From: Setophaga petechia | Taxonomy: Eukaryota > Chordata > Aves > Passeriformes > Parulidae | Assembly: GCA_024362935.1 (NCBI GenBank) | Contig: JANCRA010000017.1 | Location: 21,254,501-21,318,500, forward strand | DNA: 64,000 bases | Reading direction: 5' to 3' | Shown here: positions 1 through 12,100 of the stretch, piece by piece | Layout: every line of letters starts with the position of its first letter | How positions within the stretch are numbered: position 1 is the first letter of the stretch | Program-made: the position numbers and the translations under genes | Notes under the pieces: generated by a model | What the model saw: only the letters and a program-made list of their open reading frames with translations | What the model was told of the DNA's origin: nothing | Database searches by the model: none

Positions 1-830
1 CCGCACGGCCGCGCCGCGTCCCGCAGCGAGCGGCGGGGCGGAGCGGGGCGGCGGCGCCGCCTGTCACTTCCCCTTCCCTTCTCTTCCCTTCCCCGCGCCG
101 CGATCCGGCTCCGGGTCAGAGCCGCCGCGGCCGCTCCGCAGCACCGCCCGCGCTGCCGCCATGCCCCGGGGCTGCGCGCCCGCCCGCCCGCCGCCGTGAG
201 TACCGACCGGCCCCGCGGTCCCCGCGGGTGTCCCGGCCGCTCAGCAGGGCTGGCTCCGGCCGGCTCCCGCGGGTGTCCCCGCTGAAGGGGGTGAGGGCAC
301 CGCGGCGCCCGAGCAGAGCGCCCGCAGACGGAGCGGTGCCTGCGCTCCGCGGGGGCAGCGGCGCTCCCGCCGCCCGCCCGGCTCTGTCTCGCCGATGCTG
401 CCGGAGCCGCGGCCGCACCGCCGCTCCCGCTGGAGGCGGAGGCAGGGCCAGTGGGAGCAGCCGGGTCAGCGAGCGCCCGAAGCGCCGCATCGCTGGGGGA
501 CGGGCGGCTCTTGCCCCTGTCCTCGGGTTTGGAGGGGTCGTGGCCGCGCCGGGCTTCGGGCTTGGCACCCAGCTGGGGGCTGTCCAGATGTGGACAGCTC
601 GGACTCGAAACGCAGCCCGGCTTTCCCTAACTTTTCTGTGCTTGCCGTCGCGGGACTGGGATTTTGGGTGCTGATAACTTGCTAGCCGCGCCCGGGTTTG
701 GGTCTCCTATTCTCGTCCTTCCCGAAGAGCCCGGTGCTCTGGTCGCGAAGCGCCGGCTCTTGCTCATCCCCTCGCTGCCTGCGGCGGACGCTGGCGGTGC
801 GGCAGTGCGGAGCTTCTCTTGCCCGGTGCG
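1..830. promoter_or_regulatory. CpG island at the left edge of the window
   Basis: The first ~830 bases are extremely GC- and CpG-rich, especially 1-560, and base composition drops abruptly to the AT-rich vertebrate background after about 840. This is the look of a vertebrate CpG-island promoter. It lies upstream of, and in the same direction as, the first ARHGEF6 exon in the window (3115). The exons for the CH domain start are not found between here and 3115. The island may therefore be an internal or alternative promoter of ARHGEF6, the main promoter of a transcript lacking those exons, or the start of an unrelated divergent transcript. The island is plainly visible; its assignment to ARHGEF6 is inference. 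Confidence 0.8.
85..195 (+). other. Candidate noncoding or uORF-bearing first exon of ARHGEF6 (short form)
   Basis: A pyrimidine-rich stretch at 66-93 is followed by GC-rich sequence and an ATG at 161 in a strong Kozak context (GCCGCC before the ATG). A consensus donor GTGAGT lies at 196. The ATG opens 11 codons before the donor. If joined to the acceptor at 3115, the frame does not match alpha-PIX: it would run as a short upstream ORF and stop inside the 3115-3199 exon. The segment is therefore better read as 5' UTR with a uORF than as a protein start. The 5' end given is arbitrary, because no transcription start can be read from sequence alone. Confidence 0.35.
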
Positions 831-3114
831 ATGCTTGACGGAAACAGCCACAGTGTTTTACCGAGGGCAGCTGCAGTCTGTGATTCTGGAAGTCAGAATA
901 GCGTTTTAATGGAGATCCTCAGATGACAGGTGTAGATTTAAATGGGGTTTTAGTTACATCCACCTGATCTTCCATGTGTTAGAAGTGAAAAAACCTTTTC
1001 TGCCTCTATTTATTTTCTAGCTGTAGCTTGTCTTTTAGCTATGAATCGAATTATCAATGGATTGTGCTGGAAAAAGTAAATTTTACCTCATAAATGAGGA
1101 CTTATTTGTATGAGGAATTTATTCTGGAATAAGCTGCAGAGTATATTTACATTACGGTAGCTGACCCCACATAGCCACTGTTCCACAGTAGCTGTTCCAG
1201 AAAATTTCCCCATGAAGAGGTTCTAAATGTTATTACTTGCTTTTGTGCTAGAATTTTTTGCATATGTTTCTTCCTACCATTTTCATCTGGACTTTGTCAG
1301 CCTGATGACTCTGAGCTTACAGCATTATTCTCTGCATTGAAGGATTTGGGATGTATTTTTTCTACTTTGCTCCTTAGGAAAAAAAGTGTTGATTCAAGGC
1401 AGGACTTTAATTTTCTGGAATTACTGAAGTGGAAGAAAAAGGGTATGGATGAAAAAATGACACACCAGAGAGATGCATGCAAACAACCCAGCCTGGCTGT
1501 TGACTTTCCTCTTGTGCAACTGTAGCGTCCCATTCTGCAGCAGCTGCCAACGGGGTCAGCCCGGGCCCGGGCTCTCTGTTTCCGTCTCCCTTTCCACGGA
1601 GATGGAGCGCCGCTGCTTGGGGCTGCAGGCTGTGCTTGCATGGCGCTGCCTGTAACTGCAGGGCAGGGAAACTGCTTCCATGCTCCAGCTGGCAGAGGGG
1701 ATGGGGTTTGCATGGTCCAAAGGAGCAAACCCAAGTGAGTGCAGGTGATAGATCAGCTCAGAAACAGCACAAGGTAGGTGGGTATGTCCCTGGAATGTGC
1801 AGAGCAGTAGATGTGATCAGAGCTGTGGAGCTACAGGATTAAATATTTGTAATGACAGCAAACTGTCCCCATGCTAAGCGTGGATTAAATTTCTTTAGGG
1901 TAGAACAAGTCTTGCAGTATTGAGTAGCTGAGTCAATCTGCAAACATATTCGCAACAAGGAGCAGCCTTGGTACCGTCCGTGTCGGACGCTGGTGCTGCT
2001 CTGGTGCGTCTGTTTAAGAGGAGGAGATGCCGCCAGCGTCCAGGGCTGTGAGAGAGGACAGTCCCCTTCCTAGCTGAAATATGCCAAGCGTACTCAAGGA
2101 GCTCTGTGTGTCAAGGAGTGCAAGAAAGGGCGTTTTAAAGGGCAGTTTTAGCCTAAAGGTAATTAAGACTTGTGTCCTTATTAAGAAAGATACACTCATT
2201 AGTGTGTTGGAAGTGCTTGTAATTAGATGGTGTCTGCCAGGAGGGCGTTAAAATAATCTTTCCTGTTCATTGGATTTGTGTATCTGTGGTCTCGATCTGC
2301 AAGAAATAATGTATTTGGGGATTAGCAGATGGTGCCATGGTGGTATCAACCAGAGGGACTTTTTGTAACTCTTATCTTTGCTTCCTTAATGGTAGGATTT
2401 GTACGGTCTGTATGAAGTTGCGAGCATTTTTCAGGTGTTAGAGGGGGTTGAAGTGCTTTGGAAACTCAAACTGCCTTCACTGTTCTGGTGGTGATTTCTG
2501 AAGAGTACAAGGTTCAGCTTATTAGTCATGGAAAATAAGCCCTTGCTAACCATGTATTTCTGTTTCTCCATTGAGGAGAACCACCAGATTCTTTAGGGTG
2601 AATTTTTTTAATATAAGATAACTGGGTTTGTCTTCCTGTAAAAAAGTGTAAATAAACTATATATTGCAATAGCAGAAAATTCCATGTGTGTTAATTCTGC
2701 TGTGGAAAATGTGTGTGTTTATACATAGATCTGTACGTACAGCCTCAATCTCTTCAGCTCTCGATAACAAAAATAGCAACAAAATCTTTCTTTCCCTCAA
2801 GGCCAGCAATAACCTTCTTGGTGATTTTCAGAGGAGTCTTTGCTCGGCAGACAGCTCTGATTCCTTCCCTGTTCCCAGCCTTACACTCCAAACGCTTCTG
2901 GGCTCCCCTGCTATTCCCACGCTGCCTGCCAGTGGTGCCCCAGGAATTCTGTGGCTGTAAAGGAAATGGAACTTGTCAGCCCTGAATGATCACCCTTTCC
3001 CTGTAGAGACACAGGGGCTGCCTAATCCCCACTGTCACCCTCCAGCACCATGGGCGGCTCCAGCAGCCAGTGTGAGACGTTTTGGGCTCGGCTGACTGAG
3101 TTCATCTTTCGCAG
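196..3114 (+). other. Intron or 5' flank without recognisable exons
   Basis: Beyond the CpG island this stretch is ordinary AT-rich intron-like DNA. I looked on both strands for the missing start of the alpha-PIX CH domain (a segment ending in a Glu codon plus GT donor) and saw none. No interspersed repeat was recognised. The right end is the acceptor TTCGCAG just before 3115. Confidence 0.6.
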
Positions 3115-3199
3115 GTGTTTGATCCACATGATTTGTACACTGGAGATCAGTTCTCCAAGGTCCTGAGCACGTTAACAGCTGTAAATAAGGCTACTGAAG
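3115..3199 (+). CDS. ARHGEF6: ARHGEF6 exon: last part of CH domain
   Basis: The acceptor TTCGCAG precedes and GTAAGA follows. It reads [10 protein letters not shown]...[12 protein letters not shown], matching the final helices of the alpha-PIX calponin-homology domain. It starts in phase 0 and ends one base into the Asp codon completed at 7812. The upstream partner exon should end on a whole codon (Glu in human) and is not visible in the window. Confidence 0.93.
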
Positions 3200-6100
3200 G
3201 TAAGAAAAAAGGGGTTCTTCTTTTGTCCTTTCAAACTATTTCTTGTGTCTATGAAGGGCTGGTTTTTAATTTTTGTTAATTCCTACTTTATGGTGATTTC
3301 TGGAGGTTTGTCAAATTGTGCTGCTAGCACTGATGGCGAGATTGACATTTCAGGCTTCTGCCTACTCTGGGTTAAAATGTGATGTTTCAGAGTTGCAGAT
3401 GAACTCTGCAGAGCTCAATTATCACTTTGCACTGAGGGACCTCTGCTCAGTTTTGAGCATTAAGCATTAAGGGGCCTCAAAGTAGGTCAGCATAAGTGAT
3501 CCTCAATGTAAATGAACATGCACCTCCCAAAATGCAAATATCAGATTTTAAAAGAGTTGTGTTTTAAAGCTGAAGAGAAAAACAGCTTCATCTGCATAAT
3601 ACCTTTCCTGAATGTCAAAATAAATGTTGTTGCTGGCTGCTCAGTCGATTGTATTGATGTTTTTCTCTCTCCTCTCCCTCTCTCTGTGGAGTAGGCTCCT
3701 GGATCTGAGAAGCAAGCTGATGGCTTGTCCTGTATCCCTGGGAGCAGGAGTAGGCTGCTGAAGCAAAACAAATCACCTTATCCTGATTCCATCCCAGATA
3801 TGTAGCCGTTCCCTGCAGATTGATTTAAAATGATATTCAGTAGCATAGTCTGTGAAAGGAGAAGTTCAACAGGGATAGGGATGATGGCACAGTGGTGCTC
3901 TGGGGAGGGATGAGGGGATCAGAGTCTCTTTTCTGAGATGATGAGGAGCAGGTCTGCCTGGTGCTGGGAAGAGTTCACAGCTTCTTGTCATAGAGGTATG
4001 TTAGGACAGACTCCTGCACACCCACCAAAGTCCAGCACCAGGACAATAGTTCCCTTTCCCGCTTGCAGGTTACATTTGAGATGGTTTAAAGGAGGAAATT
4101 TCAAAATGAAAACTTATTACTTTCCTCTCACGGGAAGGCTTTTCTTTTAGCTTACTGCATTATGCCTATATATTATATAAACTGGTGTGTTATTTATTGT
4201 GCATATATCATGCATCAACATATATAATAATATATGTCTAATAATAATATATAATGTATAGTAACAGTAGCATATATTTGTAAACCTCCTCCTACCCCCT
4301 ATGATTTGTACACACATATGTGTGCATGTGTCTGTGTGTATAACGCTGCGCTGAAGAAATTCAGGTTCTGAGGATGCTGTTCTGCAGCCAGGACTCAGCT
4401 CTGCTGGCAGCTCACTCTGTAGAAGTTTGGGAATGGGAATGTGGCCTCAGCCAGCGTCCTCAGTTACCAACAGCACCCGCTGAGCCTTTGTAGAAGCTCT
4501 TGCAGTTCAGTGTGATGGGGAATATAAAATGTAGGTTAACTTGACTGGGAGCAGCCTCTGCAAATGCTGCTGTTATGGTTGATATTTGCTTCATTAATCT
4601 GAAAGCAAAAGGAGAGAGGAACTCTCTTGCCTCTGTCCTTGCCTGTTGCTGAACTGGAGGGGTGTGATGGGATGTGTGCTGACAGGGTGGCAGGGCTGCA
4701 ATGCCATTTTCACATCCGTCCCTTTATTTATAGCCCCAGCTCCGTAATTCCAGCCACTCATGTGCCAGCTCAGCCTGGGACGGGCCTTTGCTGGGGAATA
4801 GTTCCTGTCATATTTTACTGATGGGGCTATAGAGAAGCTGGGATCCTCTTGGTTTCATGGCAAACATCTGTTTGAACATATGCTTTCTGTGTTTAAATGG
4901 TAAAAAGCGCAGTGCCTGCGATATAATTAACTGCTCAGGCAGAGAGCACCCTTGGGAAAAGTACAGGATAAAATAAATATATGTCTCAAACATTTACTTT
5001 TTGGTTGCTTGGTCAAATTCCTGAGGAGCCTGTGTCCTACAAACTACCACTGCAGATGGTCCAGTTTGTCTATTTTGCCAGAGGCCACAGGCTGAGCGGA
5101 GCATCGGGGTAACCTGGTACCAGCTACCGCAGTTGCTGCTGTCGCCAGGGCTCATCCCATCACCCTGCTCTGCTGCATCCAGCACCTGGGTGGAGGCAGA
5201 GGGAAGGAGGTGTCAGCTAAGGAAAGGTTGTGGGAATGTATTTCTGAGCATCCATTTGAAGTCCAGTCCTTGTGTCTTCCTTTGTCTTCATGGATCTTTC
5301 TATGTAAATAACTTGAGGCATCATTTTGTGGTGGATATGCTTGTAGTTCAACAGCTGTCCATCAAAACACAGCAATACAGATAAGCATCAAATAAGCATC
5401 ATGATGCTTTTTGTCTGCAAGAGAGGGCAGGGGAGGAAAACCAGCTGTGCTGGATCAGACGAGGCTCATCTGCCAAAAATAGTGTAGGAATGTGAGCAGA
5501 AAACCCAGCTATTTTAACCATAGTTTAAGCAACATATGGCAGCAGTGTTCCGTGCTGGACCAGGCATAAAATAGGACACTGTCATGATGCAATATAAATG
5601 ATATGCTTTCCTGCCAAACTGTCAAAGGCAGTTTTACATTTGTTTCTAGGCTGCAGATATTTATAAAAGCTTTGGAAGATTGGGAGGGGCAGGGAGAGTC
5701 ATAAAATCCACAGTAATGGAGTAATTTCCGTGGGACTGTGGCTGATGAGTTGAATAAGTGAAGTCTGGACTCAGGATTTATGCCCTCCCTTTCAGAAGGA
5801 ATCAAGGGAAGAATATCTCACACTGGCAGCCAGCCACACCCCTGGCCTGTGAGTCACCAAGAACAGCCAAAACCACTCTGCTCAAATATCAGGATGCTTC
5901 AGAGAGAAAAACCCACTCTGTTGGCCAAATGGGTTTTACATGGGGAGGGGTTTTGCAGTTTCCACAGCCCAGAAAGCTGGGAATTCACCGTGCAGTTGTC
6001 AGGCAGTTGTGTAATGAGCAGGACAAGAGAGAAAACTGACTCGCTGACAGCACGCAAGGTTTACCATGGATGTGGTCCATCTCTGGAGCATGGACTGACT

Positions 6101-9100
6101 AGATGGGGTGAGTGTGGCATGGCTGGGCTTTGTAAGGCAGCAGCACCTGGCAGCCACAGTCAAGGACCTGGTCCCCACTGTGCAAGGGTTAGGAGAGAGA
6201 CAAAGCAAGTCTCTTCCCCAAGACCTCACAGTTTGTGTTGTTCCAGGTCCAATCTAAGGATGAGGTATTTTCCTATTGAAATAAAAATCCTCTGAGGAGA
6301 ATAAAAGCCCAGCCGAGTTCCTGTAACTCCTACCAAACTTCCCCTTCAGAATGAGTTTTCCATGCTGACATTCAGACCGGAGGAGAATGGAGGAAAAGCA
6401 ACCTTGCAGTTTGTCTTTTCTGGTTTCTGCACACGTTTTATGGCTGTATCACCCTCTCCTCTTGCAGTGTTTTCAAGGCAGAATTCCAAACGTGGTCCAT
6501 GGACTTGCACACCCAGCACAGGGATTCCTGCAGACTGCTCTGTTCTGCTTTCGAGGTCCATGGAGACATGTGGTCCCCACTGCAGGAGGAAAACTGCAAC
6601 ACTGGAATGCAGAAAGGTCCTAAAATCTGAAGAGAAGCTGCAAGACCAATCTTAAAAATCCCTCATGTTTACTGAAATGATATCTGCTGTTGTGTCTTTT
6701 GAGCACCATGGGACACACAAAGGAGGTGATCTGAGTGGTGTCCCACAGCATGGTATGGGGTAGAGTAGCAGTGGAGCACTGGGAATTACTGTATACTGGG
6801 ATACTGGCTTGTATCCCATGTTTTTACACCTCTGCAGCATCCAGCAGGATTCTGGGGCTCAGCGCTGCCAGATTCTGCCGGAGCTGGAACTGCTCTTAGC
6901 AGCAAGGCTACTGACTCAGTCTCTGCGCAGTTAGGACCAGGAAACTTTTTACCCTCCGGCATTTTTTTTGGTATTAATATAGAAACAAATCACTAATTAC
7001 AAAAACAGATGTATCGGAGCAGCAGCATTGCCTCCAGCATCAGGTGGGGAGAAAAACAAGCCTAGAGACTGGTTTGCAAAACAAGGAGCTCTGAGTGTGA
7101 AGGAGGCAGCTCCAGGAGCTGCTGGGATGATCTGAGCCTTTCCATGAGCAGTTCATCTCCTGGGGATGACACTCCTGTCCTTCCTCGGCATGGCTTGAAT
7201 CCCTCTTTCACATGACTAATGGCAATGGTCCATGAACAGCAATCAAAATAGTGCCTAGCCTCTTTCAGCTGGATAATGAACCCAGAAGGACTCCTCTAAA
7301 TAGAGGAGCAATTGTGTTGACCAGCTGTTCAGCATTCCTCCCTGCTCAGTGTGGATAGCCCACACTGCAGCTGCAGAGGTGACCTAAGAGCACTCTCTGG
7401 AGAGCTAAACTTTGACACACCTTCAACAGTACTGACTTTGATCCCAGAAACACCCCCAGTGGGAAGTCACAGTGCTGAGTACTATTCTACTTTTCTACAG
7501 TTTTAAGGGGGATTTCAAAGAAATACTGCAGTTGGATGTGTGGCTGTAGAGCTGGCACAACGTAGCAGTGCCTTGAGATGCAATTCAACTTCTTCCATGA
7601 TGGAAGGGTTATCCCAGCCCAGAAAACCACCCTGACTGCTGACTGGGAGTACCCACGCTGCAAATGCCATGCACTTGCTGTCTTGCTCTCATAGATGCTC
7701 TTTGAACTGTTGTGACCTGTTCCTGTTCTCTTTACAGGCTCCTTGCTTTGCTGTGATGTGGAGGGATGGTGGACAGCTGAGTAAAACTCAGATGTTGTTT
7801 TGTTTCCCCAGATCAGCTGTCAAAAGGGCCATGTTCACATCTGTCCTCTCTTAACTCCACGGCTGGAGACCCCCAGAGTGGCTCCATCAGCACAGGTTCC
7901 CAGTCAGCAAGGGTGCTACGGAGGCAGTCCAAGCCTGTGGTACCCTCTCTTTAATGTGTACTCGTGGGTTTGGTGGCCCTGGGGGGAGGTTGTGATTGGT
8001 GCCTCTGGGTCAACACCAGAGGTTGCTCTCCCCTGATCTCCATCATGGGTTTGCTGTCTCAGTTGAAGAGAGTCCTGCAGCTTCTCCAAACTGCAGTGTT
8101 TCTCTGTGTGACATGAGAAGAGTGATTCTTATCTGCCACCCATTGCACTGGAAAACTAAATTAATGCTTGGGAGGGACCTTGTGGTCCTCTGAAGGCAGT
8201 GTTTACACAGCAGCAACATATTATTTGTTGTTATACAGAGCAATACTGAGAAAACAGCTGTCACAACAGAGAAGAACAATGGCTTGTCCTAATTGTTTCT
8301 GTTTTTTTTTTTACTATTAACTGATGTTTTTCCACGTTTCTTTCCTTAGGAGATGACCGAGAATGGCAGTCACCAGCTGGTGGTAAAGGCCAGGTTCAAT
8401 TTTAAGCAGACCAATGAAGATGAACTCTCTGTTAACAAAGGAGACATTATTTATGTCACTCGAGTTGAAGAAGGGGGCTGGTGGGAAGGCACCTTGAATG
8501 GAAAAACAGGCTGGTTCCCAAGCAACTACGTCAGAGAAATCAAATCTACTGGTAAGCAAATTGCTTTCAAGGGCTGATTGAATGACAGTGGCATAATGCA
8601 GTGGGGACCCTCATGCCTTTGGGAAATTGCTGCTATTTATTAAGGCCCGTTTGTGTGCTTCAGGCAGCTGGGCTAATGGAAGGATGAACGGAAGGGTGAA
8701 GTGCAGTGTTTCGGATGAATTGCTTGAGAGCTGCTTCACCTTCTTCCCACCACATTGTGCGTTTCTCTTGCTTCCCCCGAGCCCCAGCAGCATGTAAGCA
8801 GGGATATTGTCAGAGGATGAGGACAGAGATGGATGTGAGTCCCCTTTGTCCTGGAGAGCTGTCAGTGTCTGAGCTCAGAACTAGCTTTTTGTTAGAGACC
8901 TTGGTCAGGCAATGTATCTGTGTTTGATCCTGCCTTTTCAGGCATCAGTGGAATGGATGCTCACCATCACGATGTGGAATCTGACAAAAACTGCATGGCC
9001 ACAGGGCATTGTCAATGTTTTGGTCTAATAGTGATGGTTGATTTCACAGGGTACATTTTTCCCCAGATGCTTCTGCTGCAATGTTGAGAAAGGAAGCGAG

Positions 9101-12100
9101 AGGGGATGATCTGTCTGACAACATCTGCTTTTATCGAGCTTTGTCTTGAGTATCCTCAACATTTTCTGTGATGTGTTTGTACCCAGACGTAGGGAGGTCA
9201 TGATGTGAAGCCCCTGCCCAACTGCCCTGTGGCATTACACATACATTCAAACAGCTCACCCCTGTCCAGGCCTTTGTGTGAAATTAAACAGTTTTTTGCA
9301 AAATGCAGCTTAACTCCTTAGTGCGCCTTGAGCACTTACCATAGACAGAGACCAGTTGTGTTCTTGGTGCTGGTTCTGTGGCTCAGGATCTGCTCTGGCC
9401 TCAAACACTGAGATGCCAGCAGGGGTCTGCAAAGTAGCTGCAGCATGTGCAGCCCCTGTTAGACATCCTTTCTTCTACTCTTGCAAAAATAAAGCAAAGG
9501 AGGGGGAAAAAATTCACACTATAGTGCTCAGAATTAGGTCAGTTTTTATTTGATTCTAAATGAAAAAAATCATCTCATCTTCCACTGTTTCCCTCTGGGA
9601 AATGATGTCTGAGCTGGAGCAGGAAGTTGTAGCAGGGATTGAAGGCTTGTCTGGCACAACCCAGGAATCACTAATTAACTCAGTGAAGGGAGAAGAGAGA
9701 TGTTTTAAACAAAGGAGAGCAAACTTGAGTCCTAAAAGGGGAAATCAGATGGGAGCTGCGTGACATGACAATACCTCACTGAAGTTAAGGGCCAGTCTCC
9801 CATGGATCCTGATGGAAGAGCCCATGAGATTTTTCTGTCTGCAGAGCTTTTCCCTCCAGATCCTCTCTCAGCACCATTTCATGTGCCAGGAGGGCTCATT
9901 GCCCTGGTGTGTGCATGCTCAGGAGATGTGTCTGTATTGCAAGTGAGGAGTGAGGGGCCATCAGTAAACCCTTCCTGCCCCAGGAATGCTGCTGGAGCTG
10001 CAGCTGGCAGGGAGCTGCTTTTCCCTCCTCCACAGTGTAAGACTTCAGACACGCTCTGAATGGAGTTACTTGTTTTTCAGCAGCGTCCATACCTCTGCTG
10101 TGTTCTAGGTGTGCCCTCTGTGATTCTGTGAAATAACTGTGGAGCTGAGCTCTTCTGAGCCTTTAGCTGGAAGTGACAGGAAGCACTACAAGGGCGATAT
10201 TTAGACAGTACATAAAGAGAATAAATTTCTCAATTTCAAGTTTCTCCCCTGCTATCAGTGTGCAAGTAATTGCCTTGTGTGAGCAATTGCAGGGAGCCAG
10301 GAGAGCCTGGCTGCTGCACATGGCACGGAGCTGTTTCAGTGTGGGCAGTGTGGGCAGGACTGGGGCAGCCTTGCACTGCCTGCCTGTCCCAGTCCAGAGG
10401 GAGTGTGGTGTTGCTGGGAAGGCCATGCTGCTGGAAGGGAAGGGGCTTCTCTAGAGAAGGAAAATTGGAGCAGGGATTTGTCCGTGTGTGCGTGTGTGTG
10501 TGCATATGTAAAAAGCTGGAGGCATCCACAGAGATTTATCAAATGCAGAATGAAAATTGATTTCCAGAGTTTTGTGAGCTTTTCATTTAAATCTACCTTC
10601 ATTCAGAGAAGAATTTTGCATCACAAGTGACTGTGGGGATAGGAGGTCAGCATATTGATTCGGGTTAGCTTCAAATGCCTTGTGAATCACCTGCTAAAAA
10701 AGATAGTATCTGTCATTTCTGACAGACACCCAGTTTTAAAACCAAATTTAGTGGGCCAGGTGAAGCAACACTATAGTTGCAAACATTAACAGATATTGGG
10801 CTGCTGCCAGGGATTTTGGAGCAAACCTGGACATTGGTTGGGCAGAGGCTGCACAAAGCTTCTGGTGTGACTCACTTGGCCACTGTCAATGTCATGCATG
10901 CCACTGGTTTTATCCTAGTTTTTTTTTTTTTTTTTTTTTTAATGGGGAAACAAACCCTGCAATTGAAGTTTTGTGGTCAGAGGGGTGAAGTTATATTTGC
11001 TGGACATAATGTGGCAGTGTCTTTTCCTGATGGAATAATAGGAGCTGTGCACTGTAATTTATTCATGGGTTTCTTTTGTACAGATAAGCCACTCTCTCCC
11101 AAAGCATTGAAAGGGCTAGAAAACACTCAGATGACAAAGAATTATTACCCTGTGGTAAGTTTTAAAGTGCTGATCATACATTTTAATAAGTACCATGTTA
11201 TTAATCTTCTGAAGTAACTCCTTCCCTTAAAAATCATTGATGCAATTTCAACAACTGGGGATGTGACTCTGTGTTTAAATGCAGCTATTTCCATTCCCTT
11301 GATTCAAGGCCATTGAGACAATAAACCACAAATGGAAGTGTCGTGGTGAGCCATTTGTCGCGGTGCAGGGAAAACTTGGGACACTCAATGTGAGTGTTAA
11401 GCAAGCTTCGTTTATTGAATAGAGCATCAAACTTTTATGCACAACAAGTAATAAGCTCATAGATATTCTGGAAACTAAGCAGTCTATTGGTTAACTACAG
11501 ATACCAGTTCTTCTTCATATTTGAGGAGTTACATCTCCTTTTTCTCAGCTACAGCACTTTGTTATTGTAATACAGCTTATGCTTCAAGGCTACTGTGTCC
11601 TTGCAGGTGTACGGACTTAGATTAGCCACGGTCTTGTACTTTTCCAATTCTTAGTTAACTATTCTTCCAACATGGAAGTGGCTGCAAGGTGTCAAAAGTG
11701 AAGACTTGAAGTAGATAACTGAGATAATTAAGGAGAGGTGGCAGCTTTCAGATCAATGCAAGGGGAGAAGGCACAGTATTTCCTGTTGATAAAGATAGGG
11801 AGATAATGTCATGGTGCAAGCAAGCAAAATCAGGGCTCTGGCCCCTTTGTTGGGTTTGGCTGGAGATGTTACCCCCATAGTGCCTGTAGTAGGCCTCTGC
11901 CAGCAGCTGCAGCCCTCAGAGAACAGGCAGCTGCCACAGCTCGTGGCCTGGCTTTGTGACTGGGCTTGGCTTTGGAGCAGCCTGCCAGGCCATGAATTGC
12001 TGCTGCAGAAGGGGTAGGGAAACATCCCCTCCTTTACAGATTGCTGCCGAAGCAAGAAGGCCTGGTAGAGTAGGGGCAGCTAGCACAGCCCCCTGTGTCC

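Larger units (their letters stand above)
8552..11083 (+). other. ARHGEF6 intron (2.5 kb)
   Basis: Intron between the SH3 exon and the exon leading into the DH domain. It contains a short (GT)n tract at 10483-10502 and a run of 22 T at 10919-10940, about 140 bases before the acceptor. No exon or named transposon was recognised. Confidence 0.7.

Noticed and set aside
116..568. Long - strand open frame (150 codons) in the CpG island
   Set aside because: Arg/Pro/Gly/Ala-rich translation is what any frame gives in such GC-rich DNA. There is no domain, and a + strand frame is equally open over the same bases.
840..3114. Search for the missing CH-domain exons of ARHGEF6
   Set aside because: No segment with the expected residues and an exon end on a complete codon plus GT was found, so these exons are not claimed for the window.
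10919..10940. Poly(T) tracts here and at 25529 as tails of processed pseudogenes
   Set aside because: Flanking sequence shows no antisense cDNA and no target duplications; treated as simple repeats.
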